Below are positions 26,492 to 34,053 of a DNA stretch of 64,000 nucleotides, piece after piece. Origin of the DNA: Pedococcus badiiscoriae (lineage in GTDB: Bacteria > Actinomycetota > Actinomycetes > Actinomycetales > Dermatophilaceae); assembly GCF_013408925.1 (NCBI RefSeq), contig NZ_JACCAB010000001.1, positions 124,001 through 188,000 on the forward strand, written 5' to 3'. Position 1 is the stretch's first letter, and each line of letters starts with the position of its first letter. Position numbers and translations under genes: made by a program. The notes under the pieces were generated by a model. The model made no database searches. It had not been told where the DNA came from and saw only the letters and a program-made list of their open reading frames with translations.

Positions 26492-26659
26492 ATGACCACC
26501 ACCACAGCTCTGACCGCAGGGCTCGACGGGCCCGCGCGATACCTCACCTGGGGACCGATCCAGATCTCCGTGGCGAACCTGGTGACGATCGGAATCATCG
26601 TCGTCCTGTTCGTGCTGGCCGTCGTGCTGCCCTTCCCGAAGCCTCGGGATCGGCGATGA
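26492..26659 (+). CDS. Small membrane protein, 55 aa, cytochrome b operon
   Basis: Short gene of 55 codons. The ATG is preceded by GGAAGGGAGAG at about 8 bases. The protein has a soluble N-terminus (TALTAGLDGPARYLTWGPIQ), one membrane helix (about 24-46, VANLVTIGIIVVLFVLAVVL) and a basic C-terminal tail PKPRDRR. Its stop overlaps the ATG of the cytochrome b gene (ATGA), which argues strongly that it is real and is a stoichiometric partner. Small single-helix subunits are common in cytochrome b complexes; that role is inferred from position. Confidence 0.75.
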   Translation: MTTTTALTAGLDGPARYLTWGPIQISVANLVTIGIIVVLFVLAVVLPFPKPRDRR

Positions 26660-27312
26660 CGACCCGCACACCGGCCGAGGACGCCGGTCGGTACACCTGG
26701 ACGGGGCGGCTCCGTGAGCGCGTCGTGCGCACGATGCCACCCGAGCAGCTCATGCCGGACGAGCAGCCGGCATACGTCGCGTCGTGGATCTACGTCTTCG
26801 GGGTCGCGACGTTGGCCGCGTTGGTCTTCATCATCGGCAGCGGTGTGGTCCTCACCCTGGAGGGGCCGCAGTGGTACCACGTGTCGTCAGTCGGGCACTT
26901 CGTCAACAGCGTGCACCTGTGGAGCGTCGAGCTGTTCTTCGTGTTCATGGTCGTGCACCTCTGGGGCAAGTTCTGGATGGCCGCGTGGCGGGGTCACCGG
27001 GCCATGACCTGGATGACCGGCGTCGTGTCCTTCCTCGCCTCGATCGGTGCAGCGTTCACCGGGTACCTCGTGCAGACCAACTTCGACGCCCAGTGGATCT
27101 CCGGGCAGGCCAAGGACGGCCTCAACTCCGTCGGCATCGGTGCCTGGTTCAACGTCACCAACCTCGGCCAGATGCTGCTGTGGCACGTCGCGCTGCTCCC
27201 CCTGGTGGTGGGTCTCATCGTGGTCTGGCATGTGTTGCTCGTCCGCAAGCACGGGGTGGTGCCGCCGATCGACGCACTGTCCGAAGCCACCCCGGAGGAG
27301 ACTTCGTCATGA
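26656..27312 (+). CDS. Cytochrome b N-terminal domain protein
   Basis: Cytochrome b/b6-type membrane protein of 218 residues with four transmembrane helices (about 44-68, 83-104, 117-140, 173-196). Two pairs of heme-binding histidines are in place: His87 with His177 and His101 with His192, spaced 14 and 15 residues within helices as in b6-type cytochromes. GYLVQTNFDAQW after helix 3 is a typical quinone-side loop. It is shorter than a full cytochrome b and lacks the C-terminal half, which seems to be replaced by the next gene. Both neighbours overlap it by 4 bases (ATGA). No Rieske or cytochrome c gene is present nearby. Confidence 0.88.
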   Translation: MTTRTPAEDAGRYTWTGRLRERVVRTMPPEQLMPDEQPAYVASWIYVFGVATLAALVFIIGSGVVLTLEGPQWYHVSSVGHFVNSVHLWSVELFFVFMVVHLWGKFWMAAWRGHRAMTWMTGVVSFLASIGAAFTGYLVQTNFDAQWISGQAKDGLNSVGIGAWFNVTNLGQMLLWHVALLPLVVGLIVVWHVLLVRKHGVVPPIDALSEATPEETSS

Positions 27313-28307
27313 GCACGACACGCACCCACAGCCCTGCGCCGACGCGACCCGGACGCCGCAGCGCTTCAGACGACGTCGCCGCACGGCCGTGGGCGGGGGC
27401 CAAACGGGAGTACGACCTCCTCAAGGAGTTCGTCATCGCGTTGGTCGTCGTGGGCGCACTGGTCATCGGCCTGGCCGCCGCCTTCAGCTCCCCCGACGAG
27501 AAGAGCCTCACCCTCGCCGGATGGGCCCAGCAGGCGCCCAACGACTTCGTCGCCACCGCGGCAGCAGAGCTGGCCGGCACCAGCACCAGCGCCAGCTACG
27601 GACCGCCCTACAACGCCACTGCGGACGCCGGTCAGAAACTCGGCCCGCTCAACCTGCAGAAGGCAGCAGGTGTGCGCATCCCGGTTGACCCCGCCAACGA
27701 CTTCGTCATCACGCCCCTGTTGACACTCCCCGCCACTGCAACGCTCTCCCGCGCGCTCAGCGACTGGAAGGGCGCCACTGCCACCGAGCAGGGCAAGTGG
27801 GCCGGGTCGTATGCGGATGCGCTCGGCAAAGTCCCCGACGGCAACCCCGCCAAGGTGGCCGCTGGTGCGTACGGACCAGTCCCCGCACTCACCGCGAACC
27901 TGCTCAGCATGGCCCAGTCCGGTGCGCTCCAGCCCGTCATCCAAGGCGAGTCCGGCTTCTACAACACCGACTACACCCGATCCACACTGTTCCTGGCCGA
28001 CGGCAGCTACCTCGATGACCACGCCACTACCCAGCACCTCGGGGGCGACCAGTGGGGCATGATGAACGAGACGGGCAGCTACCCAGGCCAGTCGTGGCTG
28101 TGGCTCTACACGTTCTGGTACCAGGTCGAGCCCTTCAAGTCCTCGCCGAACGCGGATGCCCTGGTGTGGGGGCTGATGGCCCTGCTGAGCCTCGGGTTCC
28201 TGCTCGTGCCGTTCCTGCCGGGTGTGCGCTCCCTCCCGCGGTGGATCCCCATCCACCGGTACATCTGGCGCGACTACTACCGGAAGCAGGCGACCGAGCG
28301 CCGCTGA
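27309..28307 (+). CDS. Cytochrome b complex partner protein, two helices with large outer domain
   Basis: Membrane protein of 332 residues that follows the cytochrome b gene with an ATGA overlap. Helix 1 is at about 40-59 and helix 2 at about 284-306; between them is an outer domain of about 220 residues. The C-terminus (LPRWIPIHRYIWRDYYRK) resembles the cytosolic end of cytochrome b C-terminal domains. No cysteine cluster or CXXCH heme motif was seen, so it is not a Rieske protein or c-type cytochrome. Its role is probably to complete the quinone-reactive complex; the electron acceptor is unknown. Confidence 0.72.
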   Translation: MSTTRTHSPAPTRPGRRSASDDVAARPWAGAKREYDLLKEFVIALVVVGALVIGLAAAFSSPDEKSLTLAGWAQQAPNDFVATAAAELAGTSTSASYGPPYNATADAGQKLGPLNLQKAAGVRIPVDPANDFVITPLLTLPATATLSRALSDWKGATATEQGKWAGSYADALGKVPDGNPAKVAAGAYGPVPALTANLLSMAQSGALQPVIQGESGFYNTDYTRSTLFLADGSYLDDHATTQHLGGDQWGMMNETGSYPGQSWLWLYTFWYQVEPFKSSPNADALVWGLMALLSLGFLLVPFLPGVRSLPRWIPIHRYIWRDYYRKQATERR

Positions 28308-28386
28308 ATCAGACCGTCTCCTGCATCAAGGCGCCGGATGGCTGATGGCTTCAGGGCGGCGGATCGAACAGCAGCCGGTCCCGGCG

Positions 28387-29250
28387 TTATTTCGGCACGA
28401 CGGCTACTGGGCAGCGAGAGTGGTCCAGAATCGCTCTGGCGACACTGCCCAGCGTCAGTCCCTCGAAGCCCCCCGTGCCCCGCGAGCCCACGACGAGCAA
28501 GCCGGCACGTCGCGACGCCGCTTCCAGGGCGGCCCACGGTGGCATCTCAACCACCTCGGCACGCGCATCAACCTCGGGGTAAGCGCCGCGGACCACGCCC
28601 AGCGCATGGTTGACTGCCTGGTCAGTGTCGGCCCGCAGGGCACGTGCGAATGCCGCCAGGGAGTCGGTGTGCCATGGGGCGAAGTCCCAGCTCTCAGCGG
28701 CTGGCATGGCCCACGCACCCACGATGTTCAGCGGCACCCCGCGCCGAAGGGCAGCCTGCGCGGCAAAGGTCAGCGAGCTCCGTGAGCGTGGCGAAGTGGT
28801 AACTCCAACGCTGACGGGTCGGGTGAAGCTCACATCCGCGTCGGCCGCTCCACGAGCCACGACCACTGGGCAGTGTGCCAACGCTGCCGTGATGGCTGAG
28901 GTCGACCCCAGGATCGCGGAGGTGGAGGGGCTCAGAGATCTGCTGCCGGTCACGAGGAGCTCGGCGGTGCGGGACGCCTCCACCAAGACTCCTGCCGCCT
29001 TGCCGACGACGACCCGGCCCTGAACTTGCAGTTCGGGCAGGCGCTTTCCTGCAAACCGAAGGGCTTCTTCGAGGTGGCCCTCAGCACTGGTTTGGAGCAG
29101 TCGCGGGGTCCACGACCCGTTGCGCGGTGGGGACGGCATCCCTGGATAGTCCGCGGCGACCAGCACCTGTATCTGCGCCTGCCTCATGGCCTGACGCCTA
29201 GACAGCCAGAGCGCCCCGCGGCAACCAGCACGGAGGCAGCAGTCAAACAT
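28387..29250 (-). CDS. Universal stress protein, degenerate first domain
   Basis: Tandem UspA protein of up to 287 residues. The C-terminal domain (about 150-287, starting RPVSVGVTTSPRSRSSL) has an intact ATP motif GSRGTGGFEGLTLGS. In the N-terminal domain the usual VGVDGS start is not recognisable (the frame begins MFDCCLRAGCRGALW) and the ATP motif is altered (GSRSLSPSTSAILGST). The overlapping frame just upstream contains VVAVMAIES, so a frameshift near the start is possible. No convincing ribosome site was found; the second methionine (MRQAQIQVL) is an alternative start. No DosR-like box was seen upstream. Confidence 0.75.
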   Translation of the reverse strand: MFDCCLRAGCRGALWLSRRQAMRQAQIQVLVAADYPGMPSPPRNGSWTPRLLQTSAEGHLEEALRFAGKRLPELQVQGRVVVGKAAGVLVEASRTAELLVTGSRSLSPSTSAILGSTSAITAALAHCPVVVARGAADADVSFTRPVSVGVTTSPRSRSSLTFAAQAALRRGVPLNIVGAWAMPAAESWDFAPWHTDSLAAFARALRADTDQAVNHALGVVRGAYPEVDARAEVVEMPPWAALEAASRRAGLLVVGSRGTGGFEGLTLGSVARAILDHSRCPVAVVPK

Positions 29251-29382
29251 GACTCGATCGCCATGACCGCAACCACGCGAGCCTCCGACGCCGCGGATGG
29301 TCCGTCACCCTTTTGCCGGAGGCGCCGCAGCGGGGTCATCACGACACTCGGAGGTTGTCCACTTCGAAGATTGGGAGTCCGT

Positions 29383-30531
29383 ATGCCCACCATGTTCAGA
29401 ACATCGCGTCGGGCCCGTTACGTTGCGGCCCTCTCGGCGGGAACCATGGCCGCCGCCCTGAACGCCTCCACCCTCCCCGCGCATGCAGAAGGCGGCGCCG
29501 GGAGGATCACAGTTGTTGCTCCCCACCTCGACAACCCACGAGGCTTGGCGTTCGGCTCAGACGGCGCGTTGTACATCGCCGAAGCCGGCCATGGCGGCGA
29601 CCTCTGCCTCGGCCCGGGCCCCGACGGGGGCCAGAGCTGCGCTGGTCTCACGAGTGGGGTCAGTCGACTGTCCCACGGGCACCTCACCAAGGTCCTCGAC
29701 CACATGATCTCCCTTGCCAGCCCGGACGGAACTGGCGCCGAAGGCGTCGTCGCCGTCGCAACCCGGGGCCCTCGCCTGTACGCCCAGGTGGCTGCCAACA
29801 CGGCAGGCATCCCGCCGGAGGCTCCAGCGAGCGATCCGGTCGTGCAGGCAGCCCGTGCGCAGCTGGGCCACACCATCGCCATCACTGCAACTGGCTGGCG
29901 CGACATCGCGGGGACCGGTGACGCGGACTACGCCTGGACCGGCGACCACAAGGAGCTCCAGCCTGACCAGTTCCCGGATGCGAACCCCAACGGTCTGGCC
30001 ACCTCCGGCAGGACCCTGTTCGTCGCGGACGCCGGCGGCAACCTGATCGCCAAGGTGGACCGCCATGGGTCGGTGTCGACCTACGCATACCTCCCCGTGC
30101 CGGACGGTTCACCGACTGACGCCGTTCCCACCTGCGTGGCAAAGGCTCCGGACGGCTCGTTGTACGTCGGTGAGCTGCTGGGCGGAGACTTCGCTCCTGG
30201 ACATGCCCGCGTGTGGCGCATCGTCAACGGTGTGGCCACGGTGAAATGGACGGGCTTCACCGGCATACAAGGGTGCGGCTTCGACGAACACGGCAACTTC
30301 TACGCGACCGAGTTCCAGATGAACGGCATGTTCGGGCCAGACCCCAGCGGGGCCGTGATCAAGGTGACGCCCCGCGGTCACCGCACGACGCTCGGCGCCG
30401 GGTCGCTGTTCTTCCCGTCGGGCTTCGCCTTCCACGACGACGCGATCTACGTCTCGAACTGGAGCATCATGCCGGCCCACAACGACACGGGTCCCACGGG
30501 CCAGGTCGTGCGAATCAAGCTGGATGACTGA
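29383..30531 (+). CDS. Secreted ScyD/ScyE family beta-propeller protein
   Basis: Secreted protein of 382 residues. An N-terminal signal peptide is visible: basic FRTSRRARY, hydrophobic core VAALSAGTMAAALN, and cleavage after AHA near residue 36; the double arginine would permit Tat export. The mature part has repeated propeller blades with the pattern NPRGLAFGSDGALYIAEAG, NGLATSGRTLFVADAGGN and AKAPDGSLYVGELLGG, typical of the SMP-30/NHL-like ScyD/ScyE family. No enzymatic activity is known for actinobacterial members. The ATG is preceded by GGGAG. A strong terminator follows. Confidence 0.85.
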   Translation: MPTMFRTSRRARYVAALSAGTMAAALNASTLPAHAEGGAGRITVVAPHLDNPRGLAFGSDGALYIAEAGHGGDLCLGPGPDGGQSCAGLTSGVSRLSHGHLTKVLDHMISLASPDGTGAEGVVAVATRGPRLYAQVAANTAGIPPEAPASDPVVQAARAQLGHTIAITATGWRDIAGTGDADYAWTGDHKELQPDQFPDANPNGLATSGRTLFVADAGGNLIAKVDRHGSVSTYAYLPVPDGSPTDAVPTCVAKAPDGSLYVGELLGGDFAPGHARVWRIVNGVATVKWTGFTGIQGCGFDEHGNFYATEFQMNGMFGPDPSGAVIKVTPRGHRTTLGAGSLFFPSGFAFHDDAIYVSNWSIMPAHNDTGPTGQVVRIKLDD

Positions 30532-30552
30532 CCCTCTCCCCTCGTCAGCCAG

Positions 30553-30589
30553 CTGAGTGGCCCCACCCTCCCCGGGTGGGGCCACTCAG
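30553..30589. terminator. Terminator after the ScyD-like gene
   Basis: Perfect 15-bp stem (CTGAGTGGCCCCACC and its complement) with a 7-base loop, 21 bases after the stop codon. Confidence 0.85.
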
Positions 30590-30697
30590 CCTCGGGGGCG
30601 GCTGGTCCACGACAATTTCGCGGTCATGGACCAGCCGGTGGGCCGCGGCGAACGAGTGCCCGTAGCGTGTGGCCATGTCGACGATGTGGCTACGGGC

Positions 30698-31147
30698 ATG
30701 AGCCCCGAGACGGACACCGCCGAGATCGAGGCTCTCGTGCGGGTCTTCTTCGAGGCGTTCACCTCTGGCCCTGAGCTCCCCACCCGGATGGCCAGGCTCA
30801 GGTCGATCCTGCTTCCTGAAGCGGTCGTCATCAGGACCTGCGGCCTGGATCCCGTCGTCTCCACGGTGGAGGGATTCATCGCTCCGCGCGAGGCGCTGCT
30901 GTCCGGCGGCACGCTGGTCGACTTCAAGGAGTGGAGCCTGTCCGGGCGGGTCGACCGCTTCGGGGACATCGCCCACTGGTTCGGCGCCTACGCCAAGTCG
31001 GGGCGGCAGGACGGCGCTGCTTTCACCGGTCAGGGGATGAAGTCGCTGCAGTTCATCAGGACCCCGGACGGGTGGCGCATCAGTGCGGCAGCCTGGGACG
31101 ACGAGCGCGACGGCCTCGCGATCCTGGAGCTGCCCGGCGTGGGCTGA
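30698..31147 (+). CDS. SnoaL/NTF2-like protein
   Basis: Cytosolic protein of 149 residues. The pattern of an opening helix (EIEALVRVFFEAFTSG), a mid-region STVEGFIAPREALLSG and strands ending in SLQFIRTPDGWRISAAAWDDE fits the NTF2-like (DUF4440/SnoaL) fold, whose members include small enzymes and binding proteins. The final tryptophan-rich strand is the best family signature. The ATG at 30698 was chosen over an earlier one at 30557 because the latter lies inside the terminator. It is a single gene; no function can be assigned. Confidence 0.75.
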   Translation: MSPETDTAEIEALVRVFFEAFTSGPELPTRMARLRSILLPEAVVIRTCGLDPVVSTVEGFIAPREALLSGGTLVDFKEWSLSGRVDRFGDIAHWFGAYAKSGRQDGAAFTGQGMKSLQFIRTPDGWRISAAAWDDERDGLAILELPGVG

Positions 31148-31252
31148 GTCCCCACCACGTCGTCAGGCGCTGCCTCCCCCGGGGCGGCGGGCAAATGGCT
31201 CACATTGACTATGGTCACGAACGCCCATGGCGAGCAATCTGGACCCGGGGAC

Positions 31253-31299
31253 GAGAGGTGCCCGCGCAACAGGGGGGCCAGGGGGCGTGGGCACCTCTC
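31253..31299. terminator. Inverted repeat downstream of the small gene
   Basis: GAGAGGTGCCC pairs perfectly with GGGCACCTCTC across a 25-base loop. It lies 70 bases beyond the stop of the minus-strand 56-codon frame, a possible terminator for it. Confidence 0.4.
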
Positions 31300-31369
31300 A
31301 TCAGGCGCACGGGCCGCGTCGCCGCGTCAGGGGGCAGCGTCAGGAGGGAACTTCAGGAGGCCAACGGCC

Positions 31370-31540
31370 TCAGGCACCCTTGTATGCCGTGCGGGAGCCA
31401 CGCGAAGGCCCAGCTTGGTCCCGGGCGCCACGCAGGTCGACGACCGACTCACTCGACACGCCCACTCCGTCACGCCGGTCCAGCGACGAGACGTCGTCGT
31501 CCACGAGGGGCACGAATCGTTCGAGCAGTCGTTGCCACAT
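31370..31540 (-). CDS. Possible small protein, 56 aa
   Basis: Unrecognised frame of 56 codons. An AAAGG lies 8 bases before the ATG. The protein begins MWQRLLERFVPLVDDD, possibly an amphipathic helix, and then becomes polar. Third-position GC is high like that of neighbouring genes, and a hairpin lies downstream. These points make it more likely than chance, but no homologue could be checked. It would be transcribed in the same direction as the phosphatase gene that ends 274 bases upstream of its start. Confidence 0.35.
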   Translation of the reverse strand: MWQRLLERFVPLVDDDVSSLDRRDGVGVSSESVVDLRGARDQAGPSRGSRTAYKGA

Positions 31541-31716
31541 GGTCATCGACCTTTCACCGTCGGAGGACGAGCAGTCAAGTCGTTCACGCGAACCTTCTGA
31601 CGCGCAGCATGAACGATGCCGCAGCCAGGTCGTCGGCGCCGCGCCGAAACCGTCCGCCTCCCTCGTTGGTCAGCACACCCCTGACCGAACGGATGACCGG
31701 GCACCGGGCACCACAT

Positions 31717-31756
31717 CGGGACAAGTCGACCCGGCACGGGACAAGTCCGACAGGCA
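31717..31756. repeat. 20-base direct repeat, two copies
   Basis: Both copies begin CGGGACAAGTC and end GGCA, starting at 31717 and 31737, with three or so differences. They lie just beyond the end of the phosphatase gene and upstream of the possible small gene. Confidence 0.4.
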
Positions 31757-31813
31757 CGAGGTCAGCGGCGCACTGGGGTCAGTGGGGCACGAGGTCGGTC
31801 CGACCCGTACAGG

Positions 31814-33982
31814 TCAGTCAGCCCACCCGCGGGCCGCGGCCTGAACCCCGACCAGCTCGACCGCCACCTCGAACCAGACGGTGGAGCCGGCCGAGGTCCT
31901 GTGCGCCCCGAAGGAGTCCGAGATGGCGCGCACCAGCGAGAGCCCACGCCCGCGGACGGCCATGGTGTCCGCTCCGGTGAGCAGCGGCTCGCCCCTGTTG
32001 CCACTGTCCGCCACGGTCACGGCGACGATTCCGGTGTCGAGGTCCATGGTGAGGTGCGACTCGGTCCCGGCGTGCAGGACGGCGTTGGTGATGAGCTCGG
32101 AGATCCCGGTGACGATGGTGTGCTGGTCCCCGTCCCCGACGCTCCAGTCGGTCAGCTGCTCGCGCGCCCAGTCGCGGGCCGCCCGCACCGACTCGGGCAT
32201 GGGTGGCACGACGATCGCAGCCCGGCGGTGTCCCACGGGCGAGCGCCCGATGGCCAGCACCGCGCAGTCGTCCTCCTGGCCGGAGGTCTGCAGCATCGAG
32301 TCCATGACGTACTGCGCCACGCTGCGGGGGCTGCCCGGCGGCATCTCCGAGAGCACCTCGAGCAGCCGGGCCTCGCCCTCGTCCAACGCCTCACCACGAC
32401 GTTCGAGCAGCCCGTCGGTGAAGCCGACCAGCATGTCACCGACCTCGATGGTGAGGTGGTGGGTCGGCCGGACGCCGTCGATCCCCAGCGGCGGACCCAC
32501 CGGCATCGTCAGCAGCTCCCCTCGCGCCTTGCCCAGGGCACGGGAGGTCAGACCGTGGAGCAGAGCAGGGGGCGGGTGGCCGGCGCTGGCCAGCATGACG
32601 TCGCCAGTCTCGGGGTCGACCGTGCCGTAGAGCATGGTCACGAACAGCTCGCCGCCAAAAGCCATACCCGGTCGGGCCCGGGGCGAACCCAGCGGCATCG
32701 ACGCCGGCCAGAGGGCGTCCAGGTCCCAGACGACCCGGTCCAGCGAGCTCATGACCGACGCGGAGTCGCTGTCGGTCAGGGCCGCCCCGCGTGCGGCAGC
32801 ACGGACCTGACCCATGACGGTCGCCGCCATGACCCCGCGTCCTACGACGTCGCCGATGACCACAGCCAGCCGACCGTCCGGGAGGAAGAACGAGTCGTAG
32901 AAGTCTCCCCCGGCCACCGTCCCCTCGGACACGGGTTCGTAGCGCGCGGCGATGCTGATCGCGTCGGACTGGGGCAGGTTGGGCGGCAGGAGGGTGCGTT
33001 GGAGCAGCTCGGCGGTCGTGCGTTCGGCGTCGTAGACCACGGCGCGCCCCAAGGCATCGCCGACCAGCTCCCGGAAGGGCGCCAGCACGGCCAGGACGTC
33101 CTGGGGCACGGGGGCGGCCTCGCGCTGGATGACCAGCGCGGCCCGACCGCCACCCACCCGGAACGGCACGGCCACGATCTCGCCGTTGTCGGACAGGTAG
33201 GGCTCGTTGCGTGAGATGGCCCCGGCGATGATGGCCGCCATGTCCTCCCCCAGCTCGGACCAGATCAGCGGCAGCCGCTCCTCGTCCGGCGAGAGCCGCT
33301 CGATCCGGTGTCGGCGCGCCATCCGCCAGGTGGCGGGCCCGGCTGACGGCAAGCAGACCGAGACCGAGAGACCGTCGAAAGCCACCATCGCCTGACGCAG
33401 CACCACCTTGCACACGTCGTCGACGGTCACCGCGACGGCCAGCTGCGCCGCCAGCCTCGCGACCGCGCGGGCCCGTCCGATGGCACTGGTCGTCTCCACG
33501 ATGACGTGCAGGACCGCCAGCACGCTGCCGTCCTCGGCCAGCACCGGCGAACCGCTGCGCAGGTAGTAGCCGACGTCGGTCCCGTCATCCGGCTCGTCGT
33601 GCAGGCCCGTGCCCTCGGCCGATGACCGACCGCGGTCCAGCCTCAGCTCGGTGCCCTCGTCCAGGAACGCCTCGCCTTCGGAGTAGGCACGTTCCAACAG
33701 TGGCCCGACGTTGGGGTCGTCCCAGATCTCGGCCACCACCTTGCGGGCGGACTGGCCGAAGGCCGCCGGGTGCTTGCTGCCCAACAGATCGCGGAACGCG
33801 TCGTTGTAGAGCATCGTGAACTCGTCCCCGCACAGCAGGGCCACCGGCAGAGGGCACTCCAGGACGATCTCCCACGCGGCCTCGAGCTGTGGCGGCCACT
33901 GCGACCGAGGCCCCAGCGGCGTCGCTGCCCAGTCGCTGTGGGCAGCAAGACGTCGCGCCTCGCGCGCTCCGCCCTCACCCAC
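31814..33982 (-). CDS. SpoIIE-type phosphatase with PAS, GAF and HATPase domains
   Basis: Cytosolic signalling protein of 722 residues, GTG start after AGAGGCGGA. The N-terminus (about 15-170) is PAS-like (VALLCGDEFTMLYNDAF, SPVLAEDGSVLAVLHVIVE). A GAF-like domain follows (about 180-330). The SpoIIE PP2C phosphatase lies at about 350-580, with LLPPNLPQ, the metal-binding GGDFYDSFFL and VIGDVVGRGV, and VGFTDGLLERR. The C-terminus is an anti-sigma-type ATPase domain (ISELITNAVLHAG, then RGRGLSLVRAI). It therefore joins the RsbU-like phosphatase and RsbW-like kinase activities that set partner-switching stress pathways. Sigma factor and antagonist partners are not encoded nearby. Confidence 0.9.
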   Translation of the reverse strand: MGEGGAREARRLAAHSDWAATPLGPRSQWPPQLEAAWEIVLECPLPVALLCGDEFTMLYNDAFRDLLGSKHPAAFGQSARKVVAEIWDDPNVGPLLERAYSEGEAFLDEGTELRLDRGRSSAEGTGLHDEPDDGTDVGYYLRSGSPVLAEDGSVLAVLHVIVETTSAIGRARAVARLAAQLAVAVTVDDVCKVVLRQAMVAFDGLSVSVCLPSAGPATWRMARRHRIERLSPDEERLPLIWSELGEDMAAIIAGAISRNEPYLSDNGEIVAVPFRVGGGRAALVIQREAAPVPQDVLAVLAPFRELVGDALGRAVVYDAERTTAELLQRTLLPPNLPQSDAISIAARYEPVSEGTVAGGDFYDSFFLPDGRLAVVIGDVVGRGVMAATVMGQVRAAARGAALTDSDSASVMSSLDRVVWDLDALWPASMPLGSPRARPGMAFGGELFVTMLYGTVDPETGDVMLASAGHPPPALLHGLTSRALGKARGELLTMPVGPPLGIDGVRPTHHLTIEVGDMLVGFTDGLLERRGEALDEGEARLLEVLSEMPPGSPRSVAQYVMDSMLQTSGQEDDCAVLAIGRSPVGHRRAAIVVPPMPESVRAARDWAREQLTDWSVGDGDQHTIVTGISELITNAVLHAGTESHLTMDLDTGIVAVTVADSGNRGEPLLTGADTMAVRGRGLSLVRAISDSFGAHRTSAGSTVWFEVAVELVGVQAAARGWAD

Positions 33983-34053
33983 GCATTCCGCCTCTGTCCG
34001 ACATGGATCGCCCTACCCGAAAGGGTATGGCGATAATCGGTCCGGAGGCGCGA

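Larger units (their letters stand above)
31148..31813. other. Intergenic region with one possible small gene
   Basis: This 666-base stretch has no long coding frame that looks real. It contains a possible minus-strand gene of 56 codons (31370-31540), a long inverted repeat downstream of it (31253-31299) and a 20-base direct repeat (31717-31756). Confidence 0.6.

Noticed and set aside
31205..31600. Plus-strand frame of 131 codons
   Set aside because: No ribosome site, disordered Arg/Gly-rich composition and overlap with an inverted repeat; the minus-strand frame looks better.
31580..31600. Possible LexA-type site GTTCACGCGAAC
   Set aside because: The half-sites are in the opposite order to the actinobacterial SOS box (GAAC, four bases, GTTC).
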